Assembly: GCF_902859725.1 (NCBI RefSeq)
Contig: NZ_CADIJP010000001.1
Coordinates: forward strand, 62,001 to 126,000
Length of the DNA: 64,000 nucleotides
Source: Achromobacter mucicolens
GTDB taxonomy: Bacteria > Pseudomonadota > Gammaproteobacteria > Burkholderiales > Burkholderiaceae_B
Direction: 5' to 3'
The position numbers were made by a program, and so were the translations under genes. This document shows positions 1 to 8,531 of this stretch, in pieces. How positions within the stretch are numbered: the first letter of the stretch is position 1; every line of letters begins with the position of its first letter. Below the pieces are notes generated by a model. It saw nothing but the letters and a program-made list of their open reading frames with translations, ran no database searches and was not told the DNA's origin.

Positions 1-2370
1 GTCTACCCCGAAGCCGGTCTTGCCGGCGATAACCCGCGCGTGCGGGCGGAAAAAAGGCGGGCGTTGGCATTGCGCTTCTGTGCGGCGTCGCTGGGAAGCG
101 CAGTCCTTATCGGTGGCTGGTATCACTACTACGGCGTGAACCGGGACAAGGCGATGAGCGTGCTGGAACGCAGCCGCGCTTTCAGCGCCCACGCCATCGA
201 CGGCAAGCTGGATACGACTGGCCGCAATCTGCTTCAACCGCTGGACCAGATTAGCAGCGCGGTGGCGGTGTATGGCGATCACCGCGAGGCGTGGCCATTT
301 GTGGCAGACATGGGCCTTTATCAGGGATGGAAGATTGGGCCCAAAGTGGATCAGGCCTATCTCACGCTGCTGTCTCAACGATTTCTGCCGGCGCTCGCCG
401 ATGGCGTGATGGAGCATCTTGACGGGACGGTGGTGGACAGCGATGCGCAGCTCGAAGCGTTGCGGGTGTACCGCATGATCGAAGACCGCCCCAACCGCCG
501 GCCGCCGGTCGTGGAGCGTTGGATGGGGCATCAATGGGCCCAGGCTTTTCCCGGCGAAGACAAGGTGCAGCGCGCGTTGATGCGACACCTGGATTACGCG
601 ATGAAGTATGCCGATACCGAGTTGCCTCAGTTTCATGAGCGCGTGTCGGTCGTGCAGCGCGACCTGCGGCAGATCCCGCTGCCGCAGCGCGTTTACATGA
701 CCATGCGCCGTCAAGCGGGTGACACCCTGAGGTCGCCGCTCGACCTGCGCAACGAGATCGGACCGGCCTTTGACGTCGTCTATCAGCCCACGGGCTTGGA
801 CAAGGAAGGGGCGCCGGAGCATGTGTCCGACGGCCGCATCGACGCGCTGTTGACGGCCAAGGGATTCCACGGCTACTTTGCGCCGCACAGCCAGGATCTG
901 ACCGAGCTGGCGATGATCGATCAATGGGCGTTGGGGGAGCGGCGCAACATCGATTATTCGCGGGCCGACAAGCGCGCGCTGGCCGAACGAATCCAGGCCA
1001 TCTATGGCCGCGACTACATCGACACGTGGCAACGCAACCTGAATCAGCTTGAGGTGCGCGACTTTCACGACCTGGCCGAGGCGGTCAATGTCCTGGGCAC
1101 GGTGACCAGCCCTGCGGCACCGTTGCGCCGGCTGGTGGAAACGGTGCGCGACAACAGTGAGTTTGGCGATACACCGGCAGCGGGCGTTTCCGCGCTCGCA
1201 AGCAAGGGCGCCACGCCTGCGCAAGTTGCGGGCGTGACGGACAGGGCGGCCGCCGACAAGGATGCGCAGGAAGCCGGGCCGATTCTCGGCATCTCTCGCG
1301 CGTTTGCACCCATGAGCCAACTGCTGCAGGCCAAGGGGGATCGGGCGTCCTATCTGGACGAGACCTTGGTGGCAATTTCAAGCGTGCAGGACAAGGTGCG
1401 CACGGTGCACGACAGCCCCGATCGCGGCAAGTCGGCGCTTGGTGTGGTGCTGGAGCGTTTCGGGCTGAAGGGGCCCGATCCCATCAGCAATCTGCAACGC
1501 ATTGCGGCCGGCCTGCCGGAGCCCTTGAACCGCCAGGTGGGCAAGCTGGCCAATGAGTCCTCGCGGGTCATTCTGGTAGAAGCATTGCGAGAACTGGAGC
1601 GCCGCTGGGATATCGATGTGTATCGGTTCTACCGCGAGCGTCTCGCGAACCGCTATCCGTTCAATCCGACCAGCCGTGAGGAAGTGGCACTGGACGACTT
1701 TACGGCGTTTTTCGGTCCGCAGGGGCGCCTGCAGCAGTTCCGCGAAAAGTATCTGAACCTGTTCATCGAGGACAATCTGGAGGCGCTGTATTCCGAGAGC
1801 CTGGGCGGTTATCTGGTGCGAGCGGACGTGTTGACTCAGCTTGAGGCCGCGGAAAGGATCCGAGACGCCTTCTTCAACAGCCGCGGGTCGTTGGGCGTGC
1901 AGTTCCACGTCGAGCCGCTGGGCATGGCGCCAAGCAAACGCAGCAGCTCGCTGAGCGTGGAAGGCCAGTTGGTCAGCTACAACCACGGTCCTACCACCAG
2001 CACGGCACTGATCTGGCCGAACACGCTGGCGTCCAGCAATGAGAGCCGCATGACGTTGGTGCACGCGGGGGGGAGCAGCAGCGCGCTGAGTTATCGCGGT
2101 CCATGGTCGCTTTACCGCCTGCTCAGCCAAGCTCGGCTCAACGGCGCCACCAGCACTAGCGTGGACATCAGCTTCGCCGCCCCGGACGGCGGCATGCGTT
2201 ACCGCATCAGTACCGAGAAGGCCAATAATCCGTTCACCCAGCCGCTGTTCAAGGGCTTTGCCTTGCCGCAGACGCTTCTAGAGGATGGGGTTCAGGGGCA
2301 CGCCTCGGGCGCGGCGACGCCGGCGCAACGTGCGCGGCAGGTGCCATTGGCGCGGAGCGCGCAACGGTGA
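1..2370 (+). CDS. tssM: Type VI secretion protein TssM (IcmF), 5'-partial
   Basis: C-terminal part of the inner-membrane T6SS protein TssM/IcmF, which with TssJ and TssL forms the membrane complex that anchors the sheath baseplate. The frame is open to the first base of the window, so the GTG at 40 is an internal codon, not the start. About 789 residues are visible. TssM proteins are usually 1,100-1,300 residues, so the two N-terminal membrane segments and any cytoplasmic NTPase domain lie outside. A hydrophobic segment at about visible residues 24-45 fits the last transmembrane helix, followed by the long periplasmic IcmF-related region. It meets the PAAR gene tail to tail. Family call is from overall sequence character. 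Confidence 0.88.
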   Translation, partial: VYPEAGLAGDNPRVRAEKRRALALRFCAASLGSAVLIGGWYHYYGVNRDKAMSVLERSRAFSAHAIDGKLDTTGRNLLQPLDQISSAVAVYGDHREAWPFVADMGLYQGWKIGPKVDQAYLTLLSQRFLPALADGVMEHLDGTVVDSDAQLEALRVYRMIEDRPNRRPPVVERWMGHQWAQAFPGEDKVQRALMRHLDYAMKYADTELPQFHERVSVVQRDLRQIPLPQRVYMTMRRQAGDTLRSPLDLRNEIGPAFDVVYQPTGLDKEGAPEHVSDGRIDALLTAKGFHGYFAPHSQDLTELAMIDQWALGERRNIDYSRADKRALAERIQAIYGRDYIDTWQRNLNQLEVRDFHDLAEAVNVLGTVTSPAAPLRRLVETVRDNSEFGDTPAAGVSALASKGATPAQVAGVTDRAAADKDAQEAGPILGISRAFAPMSQLLQAKGDRASYLDETLVAISSVQDKVRTVHDSPDRGKSALGVVLERFGLKGPDPISNLQRIAAGLPEPLNRQVGKLANESSRVILVEALRELERRWDIDVYRFYRERLANRYPFNPTSREEVALDDFTAFFGPQGRLQQFREKYLNLFIEDNLEALYSESLGGYLVRADVLTQLEAAERIRDAFFNSRGSLGVQFHVEPLGMAPSKRSSSLSVEGQLVSYNHGPTTSTALIWPNTLASSNESRMTLVHAGGSSSALSYRGPWSLYRLLSQARLNGATSTSVDISFAAPDGGMRYRISTEKANNPFTQPLFKGFALPQTLLEDGVQGHASGAATPAQRARQVPLARSAQR

Positions 2371-2385
2371 AATCTGCGGTGAGGA

Positions 2386-2413
2386 GGCAGGGCGCTGACA
2401 GAGCGCTCCTGCC
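2386..2413. terminator. Hairpin between convergent tssM and PAAR genes
   Basis: An 11-bp stem (GGCAGGGCGCT pairing with AGCGC-CCTGCC, one bulged T) with a 5-nt loop lies just after the tssM stop and before the end of the PAAR gene. No clear T-run follows on either strand, so it is a candidate bidirectional terminator only. Confidence 0.42.
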
Positions 2414-2430
2414 ATCTGAAAGGATGTGGG

Positions 2431-2688
2431 TTACTCCACCAGCCAGCCGGCTTCGCCCTCTACGAGTGTGCCGCCATGGCTGGTCCGGTCGCCTTGGCGT
2501 GCAGCTGGTTGTCCTTCGATGATCGTGCCGGGCGAGCCTGTTTGAATGATGGCGCCGCAGCTGATGCGGTCGCCGATGCGCGCCACGGCGCGTCCATCGA
2601 CCATGGCTTCGCTTGCGCCGGTGACGACCGTGCCGTTGCCATGGACGGGGCAGTTGTGCCGGTGTCCAACAAGAACAATGGGTCTCAC
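2431..2688 (-). CDS. PAAR domain protein (T6SS spike tip)
   Basis: Small 85-residue protein of the PAAR family, which caps the VgrG spike of the T6SS and can carry effectors. It has the family's glycine-rich repeat pattern (GDRISCG, GSPGTIIEG, ARQGDRTSHGG) and His/Cys residues suited to the tip zinc site. It consists of the PAAR domain alone, with no effector extension. The start is a GTG at 2688 preceded by AGGA about 8 nt upstream; no ATG serves this frame. It lies 110 bp downstream of hcp on the same strand, so it may be co-transcribed with it. Membership in the T6SS is supported by flanking tssM and hcp. Confidence 0.88.
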   Translation of the reverse strand: MRPIVLVGHRHNCPVHGNGTVVTGASEAMVDGRAVARIGDRISCGAIIQTGSPGTIIEGQPAARQGDRTSHGGTLVEGEAGWLVE

Positions 2689-2759
2689 GCTGGGATTCCT
2701 GAAATGAGATGGCTTGAGGTGCGGGAGAGGGACTCGGCATCCCGGGGCTTACCGCACGA

Positions 2760-2778
2760 CCGGCGCGCGATGCGCCGG
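2760..2778 (-). other. Hairpin in the hcp-PAAR spacer
   Basis: CCGGCGC and GCGCCGG form a perfect 7-bp stem with a 5-nt loop just after the hcp stop. A second inverted repeat (AGAAGCC/GGCTTCT) spans the hcp stop codon. It could attenuate read-through from hcp into the PAAR gene, which would fit the need for far more Hcp than PAAR. No T-run is present. Confidence 0.35.
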
Positions 2779-2798
2779 CCATGCTCAGAAGCCCGGGA

Positions 2799-3317
2799 TC
2801 AGGCTTCTTGCGGCTTGCGCCAGTCGTCCGAGGCCTCAGTGCCGGCGATGGCGTGGGTCCAGGTGATCTTGCGATAGGCCATGGCGACCTTGACCAGCTG
2901 GGTGTACTCGGCCTTGCTCGGGTCTTGCGCGTGCGGTAGCGCCGTGTTGATGTTGACGATGGTGGCGTCTTCGAGCTTGGTGGTGAAGAAGTGCTCCTGC
3001 TTGCCTTCGGTCGAGGTGCGATACCACTTCACCTCGACTTCCGGCAGCATTTCGCCTGAGGCCAGGGCCTGATACATCAACGGGGTGGCCTTGTTCAGGG
3101 GCGCCGTGAACACGAAGGGCTTGTGGACGCGCTGACCCGACGGCTGGCCGCTTTGCGGGTCGGTCGGCGTGGCGATCAGGTGTTCGATTTCCTGGACCAG
3201 GATCTGATCTTCATGACCTTCCTGGTAGACGTTGCCCACGGAGTCGGCAGTGAACGCGCCTTGGGTGATGTTGCCCTGGGTCTTGCCCTGGATGCTGATA
3301 TAGGCGGGAGTCGGCAT
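2799..3317 (-). CDS. hcp: Hcp, T6SS inner-tube protein
   Basis: Hcp (TssD) of 172 residues, the hexameric ring protein that stacks into the T6SS inner tube and is secreted. It opens MPTPAYISIQGKTQG, the typical Hcp start, continues with the family's GHEDQILVQEIEHL-type segment and ends with the ITWTHAIAGTEASDDW region. Length is normal for the family. The ATG at 3317 was chosen because AGGAAA lies 7-10 nt upstream and homologues begin here; 22 codons further upstream are open but unlike Hcp. The adjacent upstream stretch contains three matching dyads that may be regulatory. Confidence 0.95.
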   Translation of the reverse strand: MPTPAYISIQGKTQGNITQGAFTADSVGNVYQEGHEDQILVQEIEHLIATPTDPQSGQPSGQRVHKPFVFTAPLNKATPLMYQALASGEMLPEVEVKWYRTSTEGKQEHFFTTKLEDATIVNINTALPHAQDPSKAEYTQLVKVAMAYRKITWTHAIAGTEASDDWRKPQEA

Positions 3318-3525
3318 TTGCTGGTTTCCTGTGAAGGTTGCGAAAGGGCCTGATCGGCCCTTGTGCCATCGGCGATGGCTCAACCTTCAACGCAAAGTCC
3401 GTGCCAGTTAGGGCTTCCACGCATGTTTATGCTTTGTTTTCAAGTGCTTATCTGCATTTGCGTGCGTCGCCACTTCGTCGTGGATTGCCAAAAATAACGG
3501 AAAGTGTTTTTCTCGCCCGCAATGT

Positions 3526-3543
3526 CGAGCCATGTGTGGCTCG
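3526..3543. promoter_or_regulatory. Dyad 1: CGAGCCA-N4-TGGCTCG
   Basis: Perfect 7-bp arms around a TGTG centre. GTTTTATT follows on the plus strand, so it also looks like a weak rho-independent terminator in that direction, although no plus-strand gene precedes it. The same arms recur at 3599-3616. Confidence 0.45.
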
Positions 3544-3578
3544 GTTTTATTAAGTCCTTGAAAACAAAAAAAGAAATT

Positions 3579-3596
3579 CAGGCCAGATTTGGCCTG
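3579..3596. promoter_or_regulatory. Dyad 2: CAGGCCA-N4-TGGCCTG
   Basis: Perfect 7-bp arms around GATT. It shares the core GCCA-N4-TGGC with dyads 1 and 3. Its centre is 53 bp from dyad 1 and 20 bp from dyad 3, close to five and two helical turns, so bound proteins would sit on one face. Confidence 0.45.
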
Positions 3597-3598
3597 GG

Positions 3599-3616
3599 CG
3601 AGCCAAATCTGGCTCG
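3599..3616. promoter_or_regulatory. Dyad 3: CGAGCCA-N4-TGGCTCG
   Basis: Perfect 7-bp arms identical to those of dyad 1, with AATC in the centre. Together with dyad 2 it also forms a larger 12-bp inverted repeat (GCCAGATTTGGC at 3582-3593, GCCAAATCTGGC at 3602-3613). Confidence 0.45.
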
Positions 3617-3641
3617 GTCATCTCATGGCGCGACGTAGCCG

Positions 3642-3713
3642 GTCAGGTGTCCGACATCGCAGGAGCCCCCGTCGCAGTTAACGGGTTTCCCATGCGGGCG
3701 CCAGACACCTGAC
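3642..3713. repeat. Intergenic element with 10-bp inverted ends
   Basis: GTCAGGTGTC at 3642-3651 is exactly inverted as GACACCTGAC at 3704-3713, enclosing 52 nt. It sits 28 nt past the stop of the efflux outer-membrane gene. It may fold in the efflux transcript, or be a small dispersed repeat: a related GGTGTC-A-GACACC dyad occurs at 50912-50924 between two convergent genes. Copy number cannot be judged here. Confidence 0.4.
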
Positions 3714-3741
3714 GCGAGCACTTGCTGCTGCCGCGTCGCCC

Positions 3742-5223
3742 TTACTTCGCCGCCACCTTCTCCGGCGGCACCGGATTCTCCCAGCCGCCGCCGATGGCGC
3801 GGATCAGTCCCACTGTCGAGCGGGCCTGTTCCCCGGTCAATTGGACCGAGACGCGCTGTTGCAAGAGGACGCTGCGGTCGGCTTCGATCACGTCGAGGTA
3901 GCTGATGGAGCCTTCGCGGTACTGCGTGTGCGAGAGCTTTGCGGCGCGGGCGGCGGCTTCGACGGCTGCATTCTGGGCCTTGGTCTGGTCAGCGAGGATG
4001 CGCAGGTTGGCCAGGTTGTCTTCGACTTCGCGGAACGCGTTCAGGACGGTCTGGCGGTAGACGGCGACGTCTTCCTCGTAGACGGCGCGGGCGCGGTCCA
4101 GGCCGGCCTGGCGGCGGCCGCCGTCGAAGATGGGCATGGACAGGGCGGCGCCGACCAGGGGGCCCAGCAGGAACGTGCGGCTGGACCATTGGAAGAGGTT
4201 GCCCAGCTCCGAGGACTCGTAGCCGAAGGCGCCGGTGATGTCCAGGCGCGGGAAGAACGCGGACTTGGCGGCGCCGACGCGGGCGTTGGCAGCGGCCATG
4301 GCGCGTTCTGCGGCGGCGATGTCGGGGCGGCGTTCGAGCAGCGTGGACGGCAGGCCGGCGGGGATGGTCAGCGCGATCTGTTCGATGGGCTGCGGCGGCA
4401 TCGTGAATTCCGACGGGGCGCGGCCCAGCAGGACGGCCAGCGCGTGTTCTGCGGTGGCGCGGCGGCGGTCGATGCCCAGGGCCTCGGATTGCGCCGACGC
4501 GAGTTCAGCCTTGGCGCGCGCCAGATCCAGTTCACTGATGTCGCCGGCGTCATACCGGCGCTGGATGAGTTGCAGCGTGTCCGTGCGCAGCTTGACGGTC
4601 TGGTGGTACAGACGCGACTCGGCGTCCTGTTCGCGCACCAGGAAGTAGGTGGTGGCGACGTCGGCTTGCAGGGCCAGCAGCACCGAGCGGTACAGCGCTT
4701 CGCTTTGCTGCGCGTCGGCGGTGGCGGCGTCCACGGTCGATGCGACTCGGCCGAAGAGGTCGGCCTCGTAGGACACGGCGCCTTGGGCGCGCCACGTGGT
4801 GACGGGCGACGTGGACGTGCCGTCGGGCAGGCCTTGCGACACGGCCGACGGGCGTTGGCGGTTGGGGCCGAAGCCGGCGTCCAGGCTGGGGAAGAAGCCG
4901 GAACGCGCTTCGCGCTGCAGGGCGCGCGCTTGCGTCAGCCGGGCCGCGGCGGCCTTCAGGTCCTGGTTGGCGCGCTGGGCTTCCTCTTCGAGCTGGTTCA
5001 GGCCTTCGTCGCCGAACACTTTCCACCAGGCGCCGCGCAGCGCGTCTTCGGACGGCTCGGCGGGCTTCCACGTGCCGGCTTCGGACGCGGGCAGGGCGGC
5101 TTCCTTGAAGGCCGCCGGCGTGTCGGCCGAGGGCCGCTCGTAGGTGGGACCCACCGCGCAGCCGGCCAGCACCAGCAGCAGGGCGAGCAGGGCGGATCCT
5201 CGGGTCATTCTTTTCATCATCAT
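3742..5223 (-). CDS. RND efflux outer-membrane lipoprotein (OprN/OprM-like)
   Basis: Outer-membrane channel (493 residues) of a tripartite RND pump, NodT/OprM family. It receives substrates from the adaptor-pump assembly and releases them outside. The N-terminus has a basic start, a hydrophobic stretch and the lipobox LAGC, followed by AVGPTYERP, the standard mature start of these lipoproteins. Two coiled-coil OEP repeats follow. The start was set at the first of three consecutive ATGs (5223) behind AAGAGA; the lipoprotein signal rules out the long upstream extension. It is last in the adaptor-pump-channel operon, 67 nt after the pump gene. Confidence 0.93.
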   Translation of the reverse strand: MMMKRMTRGSALLALLLVLAGCAVGPTYERPSADTPAAFKEAALPASEAGTWKPAEPSEDALRGAWWKVFGDEGLNQLEEEAQRANQDLKAAAARLTQARALQREARSGFFPSLDAGFGPNRQRPSAVSQGLPDGTSTSPVTTWRAQGAVSYEADLFGRVASTVDAATADAQQSEALYRSVLLALQADVATTYFLVREQDAESRLYHQTVKLRTDTLQLIQRRYDAGDISELDLARAKAELASAQSEALGIDRRRATAEHALAVLLGRAPSEFTMPPQPIEQIALTIPAGLPSTLLERRPDIAAAERAMAAANARVGAAKSAFFPRLDITGAFGYESSELGNLFQWSSRTFLLGPLVGAALSMPIFDGGRRQAGLDRARAVYEEDVAVYRQTVLNAFREVEDNLANLRILADQTKAQNAAVEAAARAAKLSHTQYREGSISYLDVIEADRSVLLQQRVSVQLTGEQARSTVGLIRAIGGGWENPVPPEKVAAK

Positions 5224-5290
5224 GACGTTTCTCTTTGGCGCGCGTCCCATCCCACTGGACAGGACGCGCTGGCTACTCTGGTTTGCCGGC

Positions 5291-8200
5291 CTACGCGTGG
5301 TGTTGCGGGGCGGGCGGCGCGTTCGGGTCGATGTGCGGCACGCAGACGGGCGCTTCATGCGGCGCGGCCGAGTGCAGCTTCTTGCCGCCGAGCGAACGCA
5401 GCAGGACATAGAACACCGGCGTGAGGAACAGGCCGAACAGGGTCACACCCAGCATGCCGAAGAACACGGCGACACCCATGGCGTGGCGCATTTCGGAGCC
5501 GGCGCCCGACGACAGCACCAGCGGCACCACGCCCATGATGAACGCGATGGACGTCATCAGGATGGGACGCAGACGCAGGCGGCTGGCCTCGATGGCGGCT
5601 TCCAGCGGCGTGCGGCCGTTCATCTCGAGCTCCCGGGCGAACTCCACGATCAGGATCGCGTTCTTTGCCGACAGCCCCACCAGCACCATCAAGCCGATCT
5701 GCGTGAAGATGTTGTTGTCGTTGCCGGTCAGGTAGACGCCGGTCAGCGCCGCCAGGATGCTCATCGGCACGATCAGGATCACGGCCAGCGGCAGGGTCAG
5801 GCTTTCGTACAGCGCGGCCAGCACCAGGAAGACGAGCAGCACACTGATCGGGAACACCCACAGGCCGGCGTTGCCCGCCAGGATCTGCTGGTACGTGAGG
5901 TCGGTCCATTCGAACTTGACGCCACGCGGCAGGGTTTCTGCGGCGACGCGCTCGGCCGCGGCCTGCGCCTGGTCGGACGAGAAGCCGGGGGCCGGGCCGC
6001 CGTTGATGTCGGCGGCGGTGTAGCCGTTGTAGCGCACGACCATTTCCGGGCCGAAGGTCTGCTTGACCGTGACCAGCGAGGACAGCGGCACCATGTCGCC
6101 GGCGGCGTTGCGGGTCTTCAGTTGCAGGATGTCGTCGGCGTGCGCGCGGAACGGCGCGTCGGCTTGCGCACGCACCTGGAACACACGGCCAAAGCGGTTG
6201 AAGTCGTTGACGTACATGGAGCCCAGGTAGATCTGCATGGTGTCGAAGACTTCGGTCACCGGCACGCCCAGCTGCTTGGCCTTTACGCGGTCCAGGTCCA
6301 CGTCAAGCTGCGGGACGTTGATCTCGTAGCTGGAGAACGTGGGGCCTAGTTCGGGCGTCTGGCGCGCCTTTTCCAGGAAGGCCTGCTTGGCCTTGTCCAG
6401 TTCGGCATAGCCCAGCGCCGCGCGGTCTTCCAGCTGGAGCTTGAAGCCGCCCAGCGTGCCCAAGCCCATGACGGGCGGGGGCGGGAACACGGCGATGAAC
6501 GAATCCTGGATGGCTGCGAACTTCTGGTTCAGCGAGGCCGCGATGGCGTTGCCGGACAGCTCGGCGCCCCGGCGTTCGTCGAATGGCTTGAGCGTGACGA
6601 ACACGATGCCGGCGCTGGAGCTGTTGGTGAAGCCGTTGATCGACAGGCCGGGGAAGGCGATGGCCGACTGCACGCCGGGTTCCTTCAGGGCGATGTCGCT
6701 CATGCGGCGGATCACGTCTTCGGTGCGATCCAGCGAGGCGCCGTTGGGCAGCTGCGTGAAGCCGATCAGGTACTGCTTGTCCTGCGCGGGCACGAAGCCG
6801 CCGGGCACCAGGTACGACACGCCCAGGGTCGCGGCGACCAGCACGGCGTAGACGCCCATCGCGCCGGCCTTGCGGCGGATGACGCTGGCCACGCCCGTGC
6901 CGTAGGACTCGGACGCGCGGCCGAACATGTTGTTGAACCAGTTGAAGAAGCGGCCGAAGACGCGATTCATGCCGCGGGTCAGCCAATCGGGCTTGTCGTG
7001 GTGGCTCTTGAGCAGCAGGGCCGACAGGGCGGGCGACAGGGTCAGCGAGTTGAAGGCCGAGATCACCGTCGAGATGGCGATGGTCATGGCGAACTGCTTG
7101 TAGAACTGGCCGGTCAGGCCCGTCATGAAGGCCAGGGGCACAAACACGGCGCACAGCGTCAGCGCGATGGCGATGATGGGACCGCTGACTTCGCGCATGG
7201 CGCGATAGGTCGCGTCGCGCGGACTCAAGCCGGCCGCGATGTTGCGCTCTACGTTTTCGACCACCACGATGGCATCGTCCACCACGATCCCGATGGCCAG
7301 CACCATGCCGAACAGCGACAGTGCGTTGATGGAGTAGCCGAACATCAGCAAGAGCGCGAACGTGCCGACGATGGACACGGGCACCGCCAGCAGCGGGATG
7401 ATGGACGCGCGCCAGGTCTGCAGGAACAGGATCACCACCAGCACGACCAGCGCGATGGCTTCGAGCAGCGTGTGCACGACGGCCTCGATACTGGAGCGCA
7501 CGAACTGCGTGGGATCGTATTCGATGCGGTATTCCACGCCCGGCGGGAAGTCCTGGGCCAGCTCGGCCATCGCCGCGCGCACCTGGCTGGACACGTCCAG
7601 CGCGTTGGCGCCCGGCGACTGCATGATGCCCATGCCCACCGCCTGCTTGTTGTTCAAGAGCGAGCGCAGGCCGTATTCCTGGGCGTCCAGCTCAACCCGC
7701 GCCACGTCGGACAGGTGTGTGACCGCGCCGTCCGGCGAGGTCTTCAGGATGATGTCGCGGAATTCGTCCTCGGTCTGCAGGCGGCCGCGCGCATTCACGT
7801 TCAGCTGCAGCGGCACGTCGCCCTGCGTGGGCGAGGCGCCGATCACGCCGGCCGCGACCTGCACGTTCTGCTCGCGGATCGCGTTGACGACTTCGGACGC
7901 GGTCATGCCGCGCTGGGCGACCTTCTGCGGATCGAGCCACACGCGCATGGAGTAGTTGCCCGAGCCCCATACCGTGACTTCACCCACGCCCGTGATGCGC
8001 GACAGGCGGTCCTTCACGTTCAGGATCGCGTAGTTGCGCAGGTACGTGATGTCGTAGCGGTCGTTGGGCGAGATCAGGTGGACCACCAGCGTCAGCGTGG
8101 GCGAGCTCTTGGCCGTGGTCACGCCCAGGCGCTGCACGTCCGGCGGCAGGCGCGGCAGCGCCTGCGACACGCGGTTCTGCACCAGCTGCTGCGCCTTGTC

Positions 8201-8506
8201 CGGGTCCACGCCCAGCTTGAAGTTCACCGTCAGCGTCAGGTTGCCGTCGCTGTTGGCCTGCGACTGCATGTACAGCATGTTCTCCACGCCGTTGATGGAT
8301 TCTTCCAGCGGCGAGGCGACGGTTTCGGCGATGACTTTGGGGTTGGCGCCCGGGTACTGCGCGCGCACCACCACCGACGGCGGCACGACTTCCGGGTATT
8401 CGGAGATGGGCAGCTGGAACATGGCCAACAGGCCCGCCAGCAGCACCAGGATAGATAGGACGCCGGCGAAGATCGGCCGGTCGATGAAGAATTTCGAGAT
8501 ATTCAT
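5291..8506 (-). CDS. RND multidrug efflux pump, HAE1 family (MexF/OqxB type)
   Basis: Inner-membrane drug/proton antiporter of 1,071 residues. It starts MNISKFFIDRPIFA, typical of HAE1 pumps, and keeps the paired aspartates of TM4 (GIVVDDAIVVVEN) used in proton relay. The FVPAQDKQYLIGF and INGFTNSSSAGIVF segments are closer to MexF/OqxB/BpeF than to AcrB/MexB. Those relatives export fluoroquinolones, chloramphenicol and trimethoprim; substrates here are inferred only. It starts 25 nt after the adaptor stop. An Achromobacter AxyEF-OprN-type system is the likely match, but the regulator next door is not MexT-like. Confidence 0.94.
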   Translation of the reverse strand: MNISKFFIDRPIFAGVLSILVLLAGLLAMFQLPISEYPEVVPPSVVVRAQYPGANPKVIAETVASPLEESINGVENMLYMQSQANSDGNLTLTVNFKLGVDPDKAQQLVQNRVSQALPRLPPDVQRLGVTTAKSSPTLTLVVHLISPNDRYDITYLRNYAILNVKDRLSRITGVGEVTVWGSGNYSMRVWLDPQKVAQRGMTASEVVNAIREQNVQVAAGVIGASPTQGDVPLQLNVNARGRLQTEDEFRDIILKTSPDGAVTHLSDVARVELDAQEYGLRSLLNNKQAVGMGIMQSPGANALDVSSQVRAAMAELAQDFPPGVEYRIEYDPTQFVRSSIEAVVHTLLEAIALVVLVVILFLQTWRASIIPLLAVPVSIVGTFALLLMFGYSINALSLFGMVLAIGIVVDDAIVVVENVERNIAAGLSPRDATYRAMREVSGPIIAIALTLCAVFVPLAFMTGLTGQFYKQFAMTIAISTVISAFNSLTLSPALSALLLKSHHDKPDWLTRGMNRVFGRFFNWFNNMFGRASESYGTGVASVIRRKAGAMGVYAVLVAATLGVSYLVPGGFVPAQDKQYLIGFTQLPNGASLDRTEDVIRRMSDIALKEPGVQSAIAFPGLSINGFTNSSSAGIVFVTLKPFDERRGAELSGNAIAASLNQKFAAIQDSFIAVFPPPPVMGLGTLGGFKLQLEDRAALGYAELDKAKQAFLEKARQTPELGPTFSSYEINVPQLDVDLDRVKAKQLGVPVTEVFDTMQIYLGSMYVNDFNRFGRVFQVRAQADAPFRAHADDILQLKTRNAAGDMVPLSSLVTVKQTFGPEMVVRYNGYTAADINGGPAPGFSSDQAQAAAERVAAETLPRGVKFEWTDLTYQQILAGNAGLWVFPISVLLVFLVLAALYESLTLPLAVILIVPMSILAALTGVYLTGNDNNIFTQIGLMVLVGLSAKNAILIVEFARELEMNGRTPLEAAIEASRLRLRPILMTSIAFIMGVVPLVLSSGAGSEMRHAMGVAVFFGMLGVTLFGLFLTPVFYVLLRSLGGKKLHSAAPHEAPVCVPHIDPNAPPAPQHHA

Positions 8507-8531
8507 AAACGTTCTCGTTCGACGCGTCGGC

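Larger units (their letters stand above)
3318..3741. other. Gene-free stretch between hcp and efflux operon
   Basis: About 424 bp with no convincing gene. The hcp-proximal half is AT-rich for this genome and probably holds the hcp promoter, though I cannot fix its -35/-10. It contains three 18-bp hairpin dyads (3526-3616) and, nearer the efflux operon, a 72-bp segment bounded by 10-bp inverted repeats. Confidence 0.6.

Noticed and set aside
3841-5424. Long plus-strand frame opposite the efflux channel gene
   Set aside because: It is the antisense of a clear OprM-type gene; its Gly/Arg/Gln/Val-rich composition is typical of the complement of GC-rich codons.
6998-8458. 486-codon plus-strand frame opposite the RND pump
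   Set aside because: Antisense to a conserved pump, rich in His, Arg, Gln and Asp with no recognisable domain.
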